A DNA stretch of 64,000 nt, from NCBI GenBank assembly GCA_943788445.1, contig CALSQH010000003.1, forward strand, positions 496,001 through 560,000, read 5' to 3'. The notes under the pieces were generated by a model that searched no databases, was not told the origin of the DNA, and saw only the letters and a program-made list of their open reading frames with translations. Shown one piece after another: positions 29,118-38,777 of this stretch (positions are counted from its first letter, which is position 1; the number at the start of each line of letters is the position of its first letter). The DNA is from an uncultured Pseudomonadales bacterium (lineage in GTDB: Bacteria; Pseudomonadota; Gammaproteobacteria; Pseudomonadales; Porticoccaceae). Both the position numbers and the translations under genes were made by a program.

Positions 29118-30292
29118 ACTAGCTCAATTGCCATGGCGGTGGCCTCACCGCCGCCAATGCAAAGACTGGCTATACCTTTCTTACCGCCATGCTGCTGCAG
29201 TGCATGAATCAAGGTAACAATTATCCTAGCACCACTGGCACCAATCGGATGACCTAGGGCACAGGCTCCACCGTGCACATTGAGTTTGTTATGGGGGATG
29301 CCTAGTTCATGCATGGCTGCCATGGCAACCACTGCAAACGCTTCGTTCACCTCCCAAAGATCTACGTCATCAACCTGCCAGCCGACGCGCTCTAGGGTTT
29401 TGTTAATGGCTGTCACTGGCGCCGTGGTAAACCACTCTGGCTCTTGGGCACTCTGATCGAATCCGTGAATCAATGCGATAGGCTGCAATCCACGTGCGGC
29501 TGCCTCGTCCGCTAACATCAATGTCAGTGCAGCTGCGCCATCTGAAATTGAACTGGCATTGGCGGCGGTCACTGTTCCGTCTTTTGCAAAGGCGGGCCTT
29601 AGCTGGGGGATTTTCTCGGGTCTGGCATTACCCGGCTGCTCATCGGTATCAACAATCGAGTCACCGCGTCGAGAAGAAATAGTCACCGGTGCAATTTCGT
29701 TTTTGAAGAATCCGCTATCAATAGCTCTATTGGCACGACGCAATGATTCGATGGCATAGGCATCTTGATCTTCGCGACTAAAATTATATTTTTCGGCACA
29801 GATCTCGGCAAAATTACCCATGGGCACGCCCTGATATGCATCTTGAAGACCGTCGTACTGCATATGATCAAGCATCTGTGCATGGCCAAATCTGTAGCCC
29901 TGCCGACCCTGTGGGATCAAATAGGGTGCTCGGCTCATGCTTTCCATGCCTCCCGCAACAATGGCTTTAGATTGCCCTGCACGCAGTGCGTTGGAGGCCA
30001 TCATTACCGCTTTCATTGCCGAGCCACAGACTTTATTGATGGTGGTGCAGGCCGTTGAACGTTCGAGTCCAGAGCCTAAAGCTGCCTGCCGAGCCGGTGC
30101 TTGACCAACTCCTGCGGTGAGCACTGAGCCCATCAGAACTTCATCAATCTGATTATTGTCGAGTCCGGATTTACTCATTGCGGCGCGGATCGCTGTTGCA
30201 CCTAACTCTGTGGCAGTTGCGGAAGAAAGTGAACCCATCATGCCGCCCATTGGCGTGCGTGATGCGGATAGAATGGCTATTGGCTTTGACAT
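29114..30292 (-). CDS. Acetyl-CoA C-acetyltransferase (thiolase)
   Basis: 392 aa biosynthetic-type thiolase. Nucleophilic Cys in NKVCGSAMKAV (~Cys88), His in NEAFAV(V) region and GGACALGHPIGASGAR, and second Cys in CIGGGEATAMAIE. The enzyme condenses or cleaves acetoacetyl-CoA, in fatty-acid, ketone-body or PHB metabolism. It has a very strong ribosome-binding site (aggagg). It stands alone between the dolP and sspB genes. Confidence 0.93.
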   Translation of the reverse strand: MSKPIAILSASRTPMGGMMGSLSSATATELGATAIRAAMSKSGLDNNQIDEVLMGSVLTAGVGQAPARQAALGSGLERSTACTTINKVCGSAMKAVMMASNALRAGQSKAIVAGGMESMSRAPYLIPQGRQGYRFGHAQMLDHMQYDGLQDAYQGVPMGNFAEICAEKYNFSREDQDAYAIESLRRANRAIDSGFFKNEIAPVTISSRRGDSIVDTDEQPGNARPEKIPQLRPAFAKDGTVTAANASSISDGAAALTLMLADEAAARGLQPIALIHGFDQSAQEPEWFTTAPVTAINKTLERVGWQVDDVDLWEVNEAFAVVAMAAMHELGIPHNKLNVHGGACALGHPIGASGARIIVTLIHALQQHGGKKGIASLCIGGGEATAMAIELV

Positions 30293-30361
30293 TGGTGCTC
30301 CTCCTGAGACTTATCTTACTAAATTGAATAGCTCACTTGTATGGCTATATTGATCAGCTAT

Positions 30362-30805
30362 CTATTTGATAACCCTTAAGGACGGCTTTATCTTTGTTGG
30401 GGCTTTGCCTGAAGACTCAGCTGATGATTTATCTGATGGTTTAGTTTTTACTGCTTTCGGGCCAAACGGTGGGGTTGGCTCAAGGTCTGGCTCTTCGTGT
30501 TCAAAGACCATGCCCTGCCCATTCTCCTGACTATAAATGCCGACTATCGCAGAAACGGGTACCTGAATACTAATCGGTACCCCGCCAAAGCGGGTTGAAA
30601 AGGCTAGAAATTCAAGGTCGAGGAGAAAGTTAGTTACCGCGCGAGGGGCGATATTGAGAACAATCTGACCATCGGTCACATAGTTCTGCGGAACCTCAAC
30701 ACCTGGATAATGGGCATCGACCATCACGTAAGGCGTGCAATCGTTGTCCACTATCCAGTCAAAGAAGGCTCTCAAGAGATAGGGTCGGTTAGACCGCATT
30801 TTCAT
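30362..30805 (-). CDS. sspB: ClpXP protease specificity factor SspB
   Basis: 147 aa. The N-terminal substrate-binding domain ([16 protein letters not shown]...[26 protein letters not shown]) is followed by a flexible, Pro/Lys/Ser-rich linker and the C-terminal ClpX-docking tail LRVIK. SspB hands ssrA-tagged proteins to ClpXP. The start overlaps the end of sspA by 4 bp (ATGA), the conserved arrangement. Confidence 0.96.
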   Translation of the reverse strand: MKMRSNRPYLLRAFFDWIVDNDCTPYVMVDAHYPGVEVPQNYVTDGQIVLNIAPRAVTNFLLDLEFLAFSTRFGGVPISIQVPVSAIVGIYSQENGQGMVFEHEEPDLEPTPPFGPKAVKTKPSDKSSAESSGKAPTKIKPSLRVIK

Positions 30806-31428
30806 CTCAGGGGTCGGATCTCTTGCTCGAGATCGGTGAGGCTTTCTTGGAATGAAGGTCGATCAAACAGGCGTTCCATATAATCGAGCAGTGGTTTTAC
30901 CTGACGATTTTCTGGCAGTTCGATACCGAGCTGTGGCAAACGCCATAGAATTGGCGCAAGACAACAGTCTACCAACGTAAACTCTTCACTCATAAAGTAA
31001 GGTCTATCGGCAAAGATTGTCGCAATGCTGATCAATGATTCGCGGAATTCCTTACGCGCTTCTTCGGCTTTCTTGCTTTCTGGACTCTTGATAATCTTAG
31101 CGATTAGAGTGCACCAATCATTTTCAATACGGTGGATCCACAAGCGACTCTGGGCACGCGCAACGGGATAGACCGGTAATAACGGAGGGTGTGGAAAGCG
31201 CTCATCCAAATATTCCATAACCACTTTAGACTCATAGAGCGCTAGATCGCGATCCACTAATGTCGGCAAAGTACCGTAGGGGTTAGCCTCAAGAATCTCT
31301 TCTGTAATAGCATTAGACTCGACATCTTCAATTTCTACAGTAACGTCTTTCTCTGCTAAAACAATACGAACTCTATGGCTGTATTGGCACGTAGGGTCGG
31401 AAAATAATGTCATCGACGATCGTCGCAC
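30802..31428 (-). CDS. sspA: Stringent starvation protein A
   Basis: 208 aa with a glutathione-S-transferase fold: thioredoxin-like N domain ([38 protein letters not shown]) and all-helical C domain ([19 protein letters not shown]). SspA binds RNA polymerase and alters transcription in stationary phase. The start is a GTG at 31428 with gagagg 8 bp upstream. It is in operon with sspB; petBC lies upstream, 135 bp away. Confidence 0.96.
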   Translation of the reverse strand: MRRSSMTLFSDPTCQYSHRVRIVLAEKDVTVEIEDVESNAITEEILEANPYGTLPTLVDRDLALYESKVVMEYLDERFPHPPLLPVYPVARAQSRLWIHRIENDWCTLIAKIIKSPESKKAEEARKEFRESLISIATIFADRPYFMSEEFTLVDCCLAPILWRLPQLGIELPENRQVKPLLDYMERLFDRPSFQESLTDLEQEIRPLR

Positions 31429-31563
31429 ATCAACCTCTCATTTTTAATAATTAGAGGGCAACATAATGCTGCCCCAAAAAGACAATCCATGCTTATATAT
31501 GGTCTGTCCTGAATAACTCTTTAACTCTTAGCCACCTTAACTCTGCAGCTAAACTTTATCGTT

Positions 31564-33600
31564 TTAGTGAATGCCTTTCCAATACTCTCGGTTCAGCAAT
31601 ACCACGAAAACAAGTAATAGTAACAAAAACAGCAATACCAATTTGCCTATATGCTTTCGCTCTTCAGCCATTGGCTCTGCAATATAAGCGAGGAAATTAA
31701 CCAAGTCATACATCGCAACATCATACTCTTCAGCGGACATCTTTCCCGCGGTAGGGATTTCAAAACGACCGCAGGGGTCATCAAGAATATCTTCACCGGT
31801 TAAACGGTCGCGCTTAATACCACCATTGGAGGCCATTACTGGCCCTGGGGCGCATTCAGGCAAGCCCTGTAAATCCAAAAGTGCGTGAGGCATGCCCACA
31901 TCTTTAAACACTTTATTATTTACGCCCAGTGGTCGACTTGGATCTGCATAAAAGTTACGCAGATAAGTATAGACCCATTCAGGCGACCGAGCGCGAGCGA
32001 CCAGTGTCAAATCTGGAGGTACGGCGCCAAACCATTCTTTGGCACCCTCTTCCGGCATGGAGATTTTCATCAAATCACCAATTTTCTGACCACTGAAAAT
32101 CATATTGTCGAGCATCAACTGATTGGGGATACCAATATCAGTGGCAACACGCTCCCAACGCGAGTACTTGAATGAGTGACAACCCATGCAGTAGTTAACT
32201 GCTAATTTGGCGCCATTCTGCAACGAGGCGTGATCGAGAAGATTAGCTTCAAAAGGATCGCAGTCGATTGCACCGCAAGACTTGCCACTCTCAGCACCCA
32301 CTGCCTTAAGAGGCAGAACAACCATCAATATAACCAGCAACAATCCACCCAAAGATTTCCATACACCCATTCCGCCATCCATAGTGATGCGATCAGGTTC
32401 AGGCTTAGTCGTCTCAATACGAGTCCAGAAGTAGATGCCGATAAAGTAGGCGAAATACAGAACCGTACAGATCTGCGCCAGAATTGTCCGCGCTTCTGTA
32501 GGCGCTTTAACACCCAGATAACCGAGGATAATAAAGCAAGCGGCAAATACCAGAATTGCTATGCGACTAAAGGTACCTTTGTATCGCATTGAGCGTACTG
32601 GGCTGCGATCCAGCCATGGCAGAACGTACAGAATCGCGATAGCAGCGGCCATAGTAATAAAGCCACCCAGTTTGTCGGGAACTGCACGCAGCATTGAATA
32701 GTAGGGCGTGAAATACCAAACCGGCGCAATATGCTCAGGGGTCTTCAGTGAGTTAGCAATTTCAAAGTTTGCATACTCTAGGAAGAAACCACCCATCTCT
32801 GGTGCAAAGAATAGTATTGCGCAGAATACAAACAGGAATACTACGATGGGAACTAAGTCGTGAATAACAAAGTAGGGATAGAAAGGAATACCATCAATGG
32901 GATTGCCTTTATCATCTTTGTACTTCTTGATGCTTACGCCGTCTGGGTTGTTTGAACCCACGTCATGAAGGGCAATAATATGCATCACTACCAGTGCGAT
33001 CAAAATGATCGGCATGGCAACAACGTGCAGCGACATAAAGCGGTTGAGAGTAATACCTGAGATCAGGTAGTCACCACGAATCCACTGAACAACATCTTCG
33101 CCAACCACCGGAATAGCACCAAATAGCGAGATAATCACCTGTGCGCCCCAGTAGGACATCTGACCCCAGGGCAGTACATAACCGAGGAAAGCCTCAGCCA
33201 TCAGTGCCACATAGATAGTCATACCGAAAATCCATACCAGCTCGCGTGGCGCCTTATAGGATCCGTAAATCAGACCACGGAACATATGCATATAGACGAC
33301 CACAAAGAACGCAGAGGCACCTGTAGAGTGGGCATAGCGGATAATCCAACCCATATCTACGTCGCGCATAATGTATTCAACAGAGGCAAAAGCTTGCTCC
33401 GCAGAACCCTGATAGCTCATCAGCAACCAGACACCAGTGACTAGCTGAATAACCAGCACAATCATTGATAAGACGCCGAAGTAGTACCACCAGTTAAAAT
33501 TCTTTGGCGCGTAATACTCGGCCATATGCCGGTTCCACTCACGTTTGAGGGTTGGCATACGTGAATCAAACCACTCGGCAAAAGCAGCTACTTTACTCAT
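31564..33600 (-). CDS. petB: Cytochrome bc1 complex: cytochrome b fused to cytochrome c1
   Basis: 678 aa in one frame. Residues 1-~406 are cytochrome b: haem-ligand helices IRYAHSTGASAFFVVVYMHM and SLHVVAMPIILIALVVMHII, with the PEWYF-type motif varied to APVWYFTPYYSM. Residues 407-678 are cytochrome c1: a signal-peptide-like helix (SLGGLLLVILMVVLPLKAVGA), haem c site CMGCH (471-475), Met-ligand segment GKMSAEEYD and a C-terminal anchor helix. No stop or ribosome-binding site separates them, so a polyprotein cut after VGA is likely, as known for fbcH of Bradyrhizobium. Gammaproteobacteria such as Pseudomonas usually have separate petB and petC. The start overlaps petA by one base. Confidence 0.93.
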   Translation of the reverse strand: MSKVAAFAEWFDSRMPTLKREWNRHMAEYYAPKNFNWWYYFGVLSMIVLVIQLVTGVWLLMSYQGSAEQAFASVEYIMRDVDMGWIIRYAHSTGASAFFVVVYMHMFRGLIYGSYKAPRELVWIFGMTIYVALMAEAFLGYVLPWGQMSYWGAQVIISLFGAIPVVGEDVVQWIRGDYLISGITLNRFMSLHVVAMPIILIALVVMHIIALHDVGSNNPDGVSIKKYKDDKGNPIDGIPFYPYFVIHDLVPIVVFLFVFCAILFFAPEMGGFFLEYANFEIANSLKTPEHIAPVWYFTPYYSMLRAVPDKLGGFITMAAAIAILYVLPWLDRSPVRSMRYKGTFSRIAILVFAACFIILGYLGVKAPTEARTILAQICTVLYFAYFIGIYFWTRIETTKPEPDRITMDGGMGVWKSLGGLLLVILMVVLPLKAVGAESGKSCGAIDCDPFEANLLDHASLQNGAKLAVNYCMGCHSFKYSRWERVATDIGIPNQLMLDNMIFSGQKIGDLMKISMPEEGAKEWFGAVPPDLTLVARARSPEWVYTYLRNFYADPSRPLGVNNKVFKDVGMPHALLDLQGLPECAPGPVMASNGGIKRDRLTGEDILDDPCGRFEIPTAGKMSAEEYDVAMYDLVNFLAYIAEPMAEERKHIGKLVLLFLLLLLVFVVLLNREYWKGIH

Positions 33601-34205
33601 TACGCATTCTCCGAATCTATACCGATAATGACAATGTCGTCCGACTCATAGGTATGAGGCGGTACTTCAAGATTAGTTGGCGCGGGTACGCCGGCAAAAA
33701 CTCGTCCTGAGAGATCAAACTTAGAACCGTGACAGGGACAGAAAAAACCGCCGAGCCAAGATTCTCCACCAAGGTCAATCGCGCCTACATCGGGGCGATA
33801 CATTGGTGCACAGCCAAGGTGGGTGCAGAGTCCAACCAGAATCAAATACTCTTCTCTTCCAGCCAATGTACGTGCAGTACCGTTGACATAAGCGGGCTGC
33901 GATGCAGCTACAGAGTCAGCATCGCGAAGAATACTAGTATCAATCTGCGCGATTGCTGCTAATGATTCTTTTGTACGACGCACGATATATACCGGCTTTC
34001 CACGCCATTCAACGACCAGCCGAGCGCCAACCTCAAGCTTGGATATATTAACTTTAACCGGAGCGCCAGCAGCTTTAGCTTTGGCGCTTGGCTGCCAGGA
34101 TGAAACAAAAGGTACTGCTGCACCAACAACACCTGCACCGCCCACTACCGAGGTAGCGCCCAATAAGAAATTGCGGCGGCTTTGGTTGACACCGTCATTA
34201 CTCAT
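33600..34205 (-). CDS. petA: Ubiquinol-cytochrome c reductase iron-sulfur subunit (Rieske)
   Basis: 201 aa from the ATG at 34205, chosen for its gggag site. A Tat-type signal (SRRNFLLGATSVVGGAG) anchors the protein in the membrane. The Rieske [2Fe-2S] cluster motifs CTHLGCAP and CPCHGSKFD are intact. It moves electrons from ubiquinol to cytochrome c1. Coupled to the fused cytochrome b/c1 gene (TAATG). Confidence 0.97.
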   Translation of the reverse strand: MSNDGVNQSRRNFLLGATSVVGGAGVVGAAVPFVSSWQPSAKAKAAGAPVKVNISKLEVGARLVVEWRGKPVYIVRRTKESLAAIAQIDTSILRDADSVAASQPAYVNGTARTLAGREEYLILVGLCTHLGCAPMYRPDVGAIDLGGESWLGGFFCPCHGSKFDLSGRVFAGVPAPTNLEVPPHTYESDDIVIIGIDSENA

Positions 34206-34343
34206 GACGTTCTCCCTTAAACACATAATTTGGATTCAAAACATGCGGATTCGCATGCAAATAAAAAAGGCGCTGAATTGTAATGGAAAGTCGTATTTTA
34301 CGCAACAAAGAATAGTAAAATAAAGGCTTAAGTAGCTGTTTTT

Positions 34344-34376
34344 AAAGGCAAAAAAAAACCCGACTAAAGAGTCGGG
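34344..34376 (-). terminator. Terminator after rplM-rpsI
   Basis: cccgact (34359-34365) and agtcggg (34370-34376) form a stem with an aaag loop. On the minus strand it is followed by eight or more T. It separates the ribosomal operon from petA. Confidence 0.9.
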
Positions 34377-34399
34377 CTTTCTTTTTTTCCAGAGCGCGA

Positions 34400-34792
34400 T
34401 TAACGCTTGGAGAATTGTGGACGCTTACGTGCTTTACGCAGACCCACTTTCTTACGCTCTACCTGTCGAGCATCGCGAGTCAAAAAGCCTGCTTTGCGAA
34501 GTGGGCTACGAAGATTTTCATCGTACTCCAACAATGCACGAGCAATGCCATGACGAATCGCACCAGCCTGACCAAAGTTACCACCGCCACTAACGGTGAT
34601 CTTCATATCAAACTTGTCGACCAAATCAACAACCTCAAATGGCTGACGAACAATCATCCGCGCCACTTCACGACCGAAGTAAACTTCGATTGAGCGATCG
34701 TTAATAGAAATATTGCCGTTTCCTGAAGTTAGGAAAACACGCGCGGCTGACGTCTTGCGACGGCCAGTACCATAAAATTGAGTTTCTGCCAT
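34400..34792 (-). CDS. rpsI: 30S ribosomal protein S9
   Basis: 130 aa, full length. Family signatures [35 protein letters not shown] and the basic tail [11 protein letters not shown] that reaches the P-site tRNA. Cotranscribed with rplM and closed by the terminator at 34344-34376. Confidence 0.99.
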   Translation of the reverse strand: MAETQFYGTGRRKTSAARVFLTSGNGNISINDRSIEVYFGREVARMIVRQPFEVVDLVDKFDMKITVSGGGNFGQAGAIRHGIARALLEYDENLRSPLRKAGFLTRDARQVERKKVGLRKARKRPQFSKR

Positions 34793-34807
34793 GATAATCG
34801 CTGTCCG

Positions 34808-35236
34808 TTACAGTTCTAGAACTTGAGGCTGCTGTGCAGTATGAGGATGCTCATTACCAACATAGACCTTGAGTTTTCTAAACATTTCCCGACCTAGTGG
34901 TCCGCGAGGCAACATGCCTTTAACGGCTGACTGGATAATACGCTCAGGCGCTTTATCAAGTAGCTTGTCAAAAGTAATATCCTTAAGACCACCGGGGTAA
35001 CCGGTGTGAGAGTAATAGGTTTTTTGTGTGGCTTTGTTGCCAGTCACACCAATTTTTTCGGCGTTAACCACGACGATGTAATCGCCGGTATCAACATGCG
35101 GAGTATATTCTGGTTTGTGTTTGCCACGTAATCTTGTCGCAAGTTCCACGGCCAAACGTCCGAGGGTTTTTCCCTCAGCGTCTACGATATACCAGTCGCG
35201 TTGAACTGATTCTGCTTTAGCACTATATGTTTTCAT
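34808..35236 (-). CDS. rplM: 50S ribosomal protein L13
   Basis: 142 aa, full length: [32 protein letters not shown], and [18 protein letters not shown]. First gene of the rplM-rpsI operon, 15 bp before rpsI. zapE lies upstream on the same strand. Confidence 0.99.
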   Translation of the reverse strand: MKTYSAKAESVQRDWYIVDAEGKTLGRLAVELATRLRGKHKPEYTPHVDTGDYIVVVNAEKIGVTGNKATQKTYYSHTGYPGGLKDITFDKLLDKAPERIIQSAVKGMLPRGPLGREMFRKLKVYVGNEHPHTAQQPQVLEL

Positions 35237-35348
35237 TCTTATCCTGCCTGGCTTTGGGGTATCCCAAAAAAGGGTGCGAATTGTAATGATCGTCCGCGCC
35301 TATTACAAGAGGCGATTAGAGCAATTTTAAAGTTTTTTACAGATTAAC

Positions 35349-36446
35349 TTACGGACGGTGCGGACAAGCCAAATACTCACGGCTCTGCATCTCCAATAAT
35401 CGGCTCTCTGTGCGCTCAAATTCAAAGCTTAGTCGCCCACCAGCATAAAGCTCATTGATAGGCGCGGCGGCGCTTACAGCCAATTTAACACCGCGGTCAT
35501 AAAATTCGTCAACGAGATTTATAAAGCGTCGGGCGGCGTCATCGTTCAGCGCAGTAAAAATTGGCACATTGGAAATCACCACTGAATGAAATTCTTTCGC
35601 CACCTCAATATAATCGTTCTGACTGCGCGGTCCTTCGCAAATTGCCGCGAATTCAAACCACACTAAATCCTCCGCCACCTTGCGCGCAGGAATCAATCGA
35701 CCCTCTATATCCAGATCAACATTCAGCTGAATTTCACCTTCAAGCACGACTAAGCTGCTAAATGTTTCATTGACAGCTCGCTCCGCCAAATCTCCGAGCG
35801 GTGAATAATAGAGCTCAGCTTTTTCCAAAGCTCGCAATCGATAATCCCGACCGCCATCTACATTAACCACCAGACAGTGCTGATTGAGAAGTTCTATGGC
35901 TGGGATAAATCGCTGGCGTTGCAACCCGTTGCGATAGAGTAGGTCGGGAATAATATTAGATGTGGCTACTAAGGTAACACCGCGCTCAAATAATCCTTTG
36001 AGTAACAGCGCCAGAATCATGGCATCGGTGATATCACTGACAAAAAACTCATCGAAACAGATTACCCGCGCTTCACTGGCAATTGACTCGGCGACAATAT
36101 CTAGAGGGTTAGCCTGCCCCTTATGACGTTCAAGATCTTGATGGACTCGGCGCATAAAACGATGGAAGTGGACACGCATTTTCTTTTCAAATGGCAGGCT
36201 CTCGTAAAAGCTATCCATTAAATAGGTCTTACCTCTGCCCACACCACCCCAAAAATACAGCCCTCGCTCTGGTACCGGAGAGGATTTCAAAAGTTTTGCC
36301 AGCAGGCCGCCCTTTTTTGCACGATTGCGAGAAACAAGTCGATGAAATAAGTCTTCCAATTGATCAACGGCATAGGCCTGCGCATCATCTGCAACAAAGC
36401 CCTGTCGAGCGAGATCATTTTGGTAACGTTGTTTCGGGGTCAACAT
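35349..36446 (-). CDS. zapE: Cell division ATPase ZapE (AFG1-like)
   Basis: 365 aa from ATG at 36446 (the in-frame extension to 36491 is hydrophobic and unlike the family). Walker A GGVGRGKTYLMDSF, Walker B VICFDEFFVSD, and ATSNIIPDLLY are the ZapE hallmarks. ZapE is linked to FtsZ-ring constriction and, in mitochondrial AFG1, to protein quality control. It lies next to rplM, and is divergent from zapG, as in E. coli. Confidence 0.93.
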   Translation of the reverse strand: MLTPKQRYQNDLARQGFVADDAQAYAVDQLEDLFHRLVSRNRAKKGGLLAKLLKSSPVPERGLYFWGGVGRGKTYLMDSFYESLPFEKKMRVHFHRFMRRVHQDLERHKGQANPLDIVAESIASEARVICFDEFFVSDITDAMILALLLKGLFERGVTLVATSNIIPDLLYRNGLQRQRFIPAIELLNQHCLVVNVDGGRDYRLRALEKAELYYSPLGDLAERAVNETFSSLVVLEGEIQLNVDLDIEGRLIPARKVAEDLVWFEFAAICEGPRSQNDYIEVAKEFHSVVISNVPIFTALNDDAARRFINLVDEFYDRGVKLAVSAAAPINELYAGGRLSFEFERTESRLLEMQSREYLACPHRP

Positions 36447-36592
36447 CGAATATGGTAGAATCAGCAGATAAATGCAGACTGTAACGACCACAGCGCGCTA
36501 AAACAACTAAAAAACACTATAAAAGCATTGATTCGTCGACCACCTTTGGCGACACTAAGAAAGTAAGATCAAAGGCTATTAGGAGAATACAT

Positions 36593-37117
36593 TTGACAAC
36601 ATTGACCTCAATTCTGATTGCAGCAGCGTTTTTTCTTATCGGAGCCGCTGTCGGCCATCTTTTTTCCAAAAAAGTTGATCAAGGTGATAAATCTGTCCGC
36701 GAGCTCGAAAAAAAGCTTGAAAAGAGCGAGCAGAAACTTAAACGCTATCAGCAAGAAGTGACTGAGCACTTTGTTGCCGTTTCCCACCTGACCAGTAATG
36801 TAGCCCAGAGCTATAAGCAAATTCACGAGCACCTAGCCACGAGTGCCATCCGCCTAGCGAGCCCCGAAGTGGGTCGCCAACTGCTTAAATCTGGCGGCAG
36901 CGACCTAAACTTGCTCGATTCCGAAGGAAACCCACTAATCAATATCGATGATATTGAAGTGCCGAGAGACTACGCCCCAAGCGTACCTGGTGGCATCCTC
37001 AATGAAGGCTATGGACTTGGAGAGAACGAACCGAGCAACGACCAGCCAGATAGCGCCTTAAATAGCGCTGATTTGGATGACGACGAAGATGCTGACCCAA
37101 CACTGCGGGCTGGCTGA
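36593..37117 (+). CDS. zapG: DUF1043 membrane protein ZapG (YhcB)
   Basis: 174 aa. One N-terminal membrane helix (ILIAAAFFLIGAAVGHLF), then a coiled coil (residues ~32-75, KVDQGDKSVRELEKKLEKSE), then a low-complexity acidic tail. The start is TTG with aggaga 6 bp upstream; no ATG fits. YhcB links cell division and envelope growth. Divergent from zapE, as in other gammaproteobacteria. Confidence 0.88.
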   Translation: MTTLTSILIAAAFFLIGAAVGHLFSKKVDQGDKSVRELEKKLEKSEQKLKRYQQEVTEHFVAVSHLTSNVAQSYKQIHEHLATSAIRLASPEVGRQLLKSGGSDLNLLDSEGNPLINIDDIEVPRDYAPSVPGGILNEGYGLGENEPSNDQPDSALNSADLDDDEDADPTLRAG

Positions 37118-37214
37118 TACAGCGCCTTTAACTTTGGATCAGCAGTAACAATCAGCGCAAGCAGGGAGGTTTGCGGTTACAGATTTCAATATTCAAGCAT
37201 TCCTGAGTCGTGCC

Positions 37215-37946
37215 TTGCATCATCTGCTACCTGGCCGCTGCACAATGTGCTGCGGCTCGCTTATAAAGCAAGAAAAATGCATCTGTCAATCCTGTATCAA
37301 AGAACTGCCCTGGTTAACCACTCAATGCCAACGGTGCTCTGTGCCACTAACAGCCGACGCCCTCTGTGCAAATTGCCAATTAGAATTGCCAACATACCGC
37401 CGCTGTATCGCCGTCTTTTCCTACCAAGCGCCAATCGACACTATTATTCTGCACTTAAAAAACGATCCCTATGCAGCCGAGATCAAACAATTAACTGAAC
37501 ACTTAGTTGAGCGAATTATCCTAAGCTACCATCAGACACATACACCCTATCCCCAGCTCGTCATTCCAATGCCACTGCACTGGAAAAAAATGACCCAACG
37601 CGGATTTAATCAGAGCCATATTATTAGCAGACTGTTAGCCGACCACTTTCTGCTCGAACATAAAACCGCCATCAGCATACGTACTGACCTCTGCCAGCGG
37701 GTCACCCATAATCCCGCACAACATACGCTGGATAAAATACAGCGCTCAAAAAGCATCAAAAATGCTTTTGCGGTCACAGCGCAGGCAGCGACCACTCTCA
37801 AAGGACTATCCATTGCAGTGGTAGATGATGTTGTCACTACAGGTGCCACTGCAAACGCCATCTCAGGGGCACTTCTAAATGCAGGGGCCAATCAGGTCGA
37901 TATTTGGTGCCTAGCAAGAACAAGTTGGAATACCTCTAGCCAGTAA
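37215..37946 (+). CDS. comF: ComF family phosphoribosyltransferase-like protein
   Basis: About 243 aa. N-terminal zinc-finger-like cysteines (GRCTMCCGSL, CICQSCIKEL, CQRCSVPL, CANCQ) precede a PRTase fold with the PRPP loop IAVVDDVVTTGAT. PRTase-like ComF proteins are needed for DNA uptake in naturally competent bacteria. The start is uncertain: TTG at 37215 begins the ORF given, but the frame is open further upstream and a gggagg site lies at 37164-37169, so the true N terminus may be ~15 residues longer. Confidence 0.85.
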   Translation: MHHLLPGRCTMCCGSLIKQEKCICQSCIKELPWLTTQCQRCSVPLTADALCANCQLELPTYRRCIAVFSYQAPIDTIILHLKNDPYAAEIKQLTEHLVERIILSYHQTHTPYPQLVIPMPLHWKKMTQRGFNQSHIISRLLADHFLLEHKTAISIRTDLCQRVTHNPAQHTLDKIQRSKSIKNAFAVTAQAATTLKGLSIAVVDDVVTTGATANAISGALLNAGANQVDIWCLARTSWNTSSQ

Positions 37947-37972
37947 GTCAGAATTAACCCAGAATAGCACCC

Positions 37973-38767
37973 ATGAAATTATCTCCAGAACAGCCAGATA
38001 TTATTTGGCAAAATATTTACCAAGAAGCGCAATCTGCTGCTCGCGATGAACCTATATTGGCGAGTTTTTTCCAGTCGACGATTCTTGATCACGATAGTCT
38101 TGGTAGCGCACTCAGCTACCATCTAGCCAACAAATTATCCAGCAATGCTACACCGGTATCCATGTTGCGCGAGCTTATGGGTAGGGCCTTTTCAACAGCA
38201 GAAATTATTCAAGCCGCATCTGCAGATATTCAAGCCACAGTGACTCGCGACTCCGCATGCAGCCTTTATCTAACGCCGTTCCTCTATTTTAAAGGGTTTC
38301 TAGCACTGCAGTCTTACCGCGTCGCTCACCAACTGTGGGTCGAAGGCCGTCATTCTCTGGCACTGCTCCTGCAATACCGAATCTCACTAAAATTTGCTGT
38401 GGATATTCACCCTGCAGCGCAAATCGGCAGTGGGTTGATGATCGATCACGCCACGGGGTTGGTGATTGGCGAAACTGCCGTCGTCGAAGACTGCGTGTCG
38501 ATTATGCAGTCGGTGACCCTTGGCGGCACAGGCAAAGTTTCAGGTGATCGCCATCCAAAAATTCGCAAAGGTGTATTGATTGGCCCTGGGGCGAAAATAC
38601 TCGGTAATATTGAAGTGGCTGAGGGTGCTATGGTGGCTGCTTCGAGCGTGGTTTTAAAACCCGTCCCTGCCCACGCCATTGTTGCCGGTGTTCCCGCATC
38701 GGTGATTGCCGACGCCAGAAGCCAAGAGCCGTCGCAATCAATGGATCATTATTTCAACTGCGATTAG
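37973..38767 (+). CDS. cysE: Serine O-acetyltransferase (CysE), copy 1
   Basis: 264 aa. Helical N domain (IIWQNIYQEAQSAARDEPIL) followed by a left-handed beta-helix with hexapeptide repeats and the active-site stretch DIHPAAQIGSGLMIDHATG. It activates serine with acetyl-CoA for cysteine synthesis. The C-terminal end (SMDHYFNCD) carries no final Ile, the residue many CysE proteins use to dock with CysK. A second CysE lies at 47936-48730. Confidence 0.93.
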   Translation: MKLSPEQPDIIWQNIYQEAQSAARDEPILASFFQSTILDHDSLGSALSYHLANKLSSNATPVSMLRELMGRAFSTAEIIQAASADIQATVTRDSACSLYLTPFLYFKGFLALQSYRVAHQLWVEGRHSLALLLQYRISLKFAVDIHPAAQIGSGLMIDHATGLVIGETAVVEDCVSIMQSVTLGGTGKVSGDRHPKIRKGVLIGPGAKILGNIEVAEGAMVAASSVVLKPVPAHAIVAGVPASVIADARSQEPSQSMDHYFNCD

Positions 38768-38777
38768 ACGCTATAAG

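Noticed and set aside
31564..33600. Internal start for a separate cytochrome c1 at 32382
   Set aside because: The ATG exists in frame but has no ribosome-binding site and the upstream frame has no stop, so a single polypeptide is the simpler reading.
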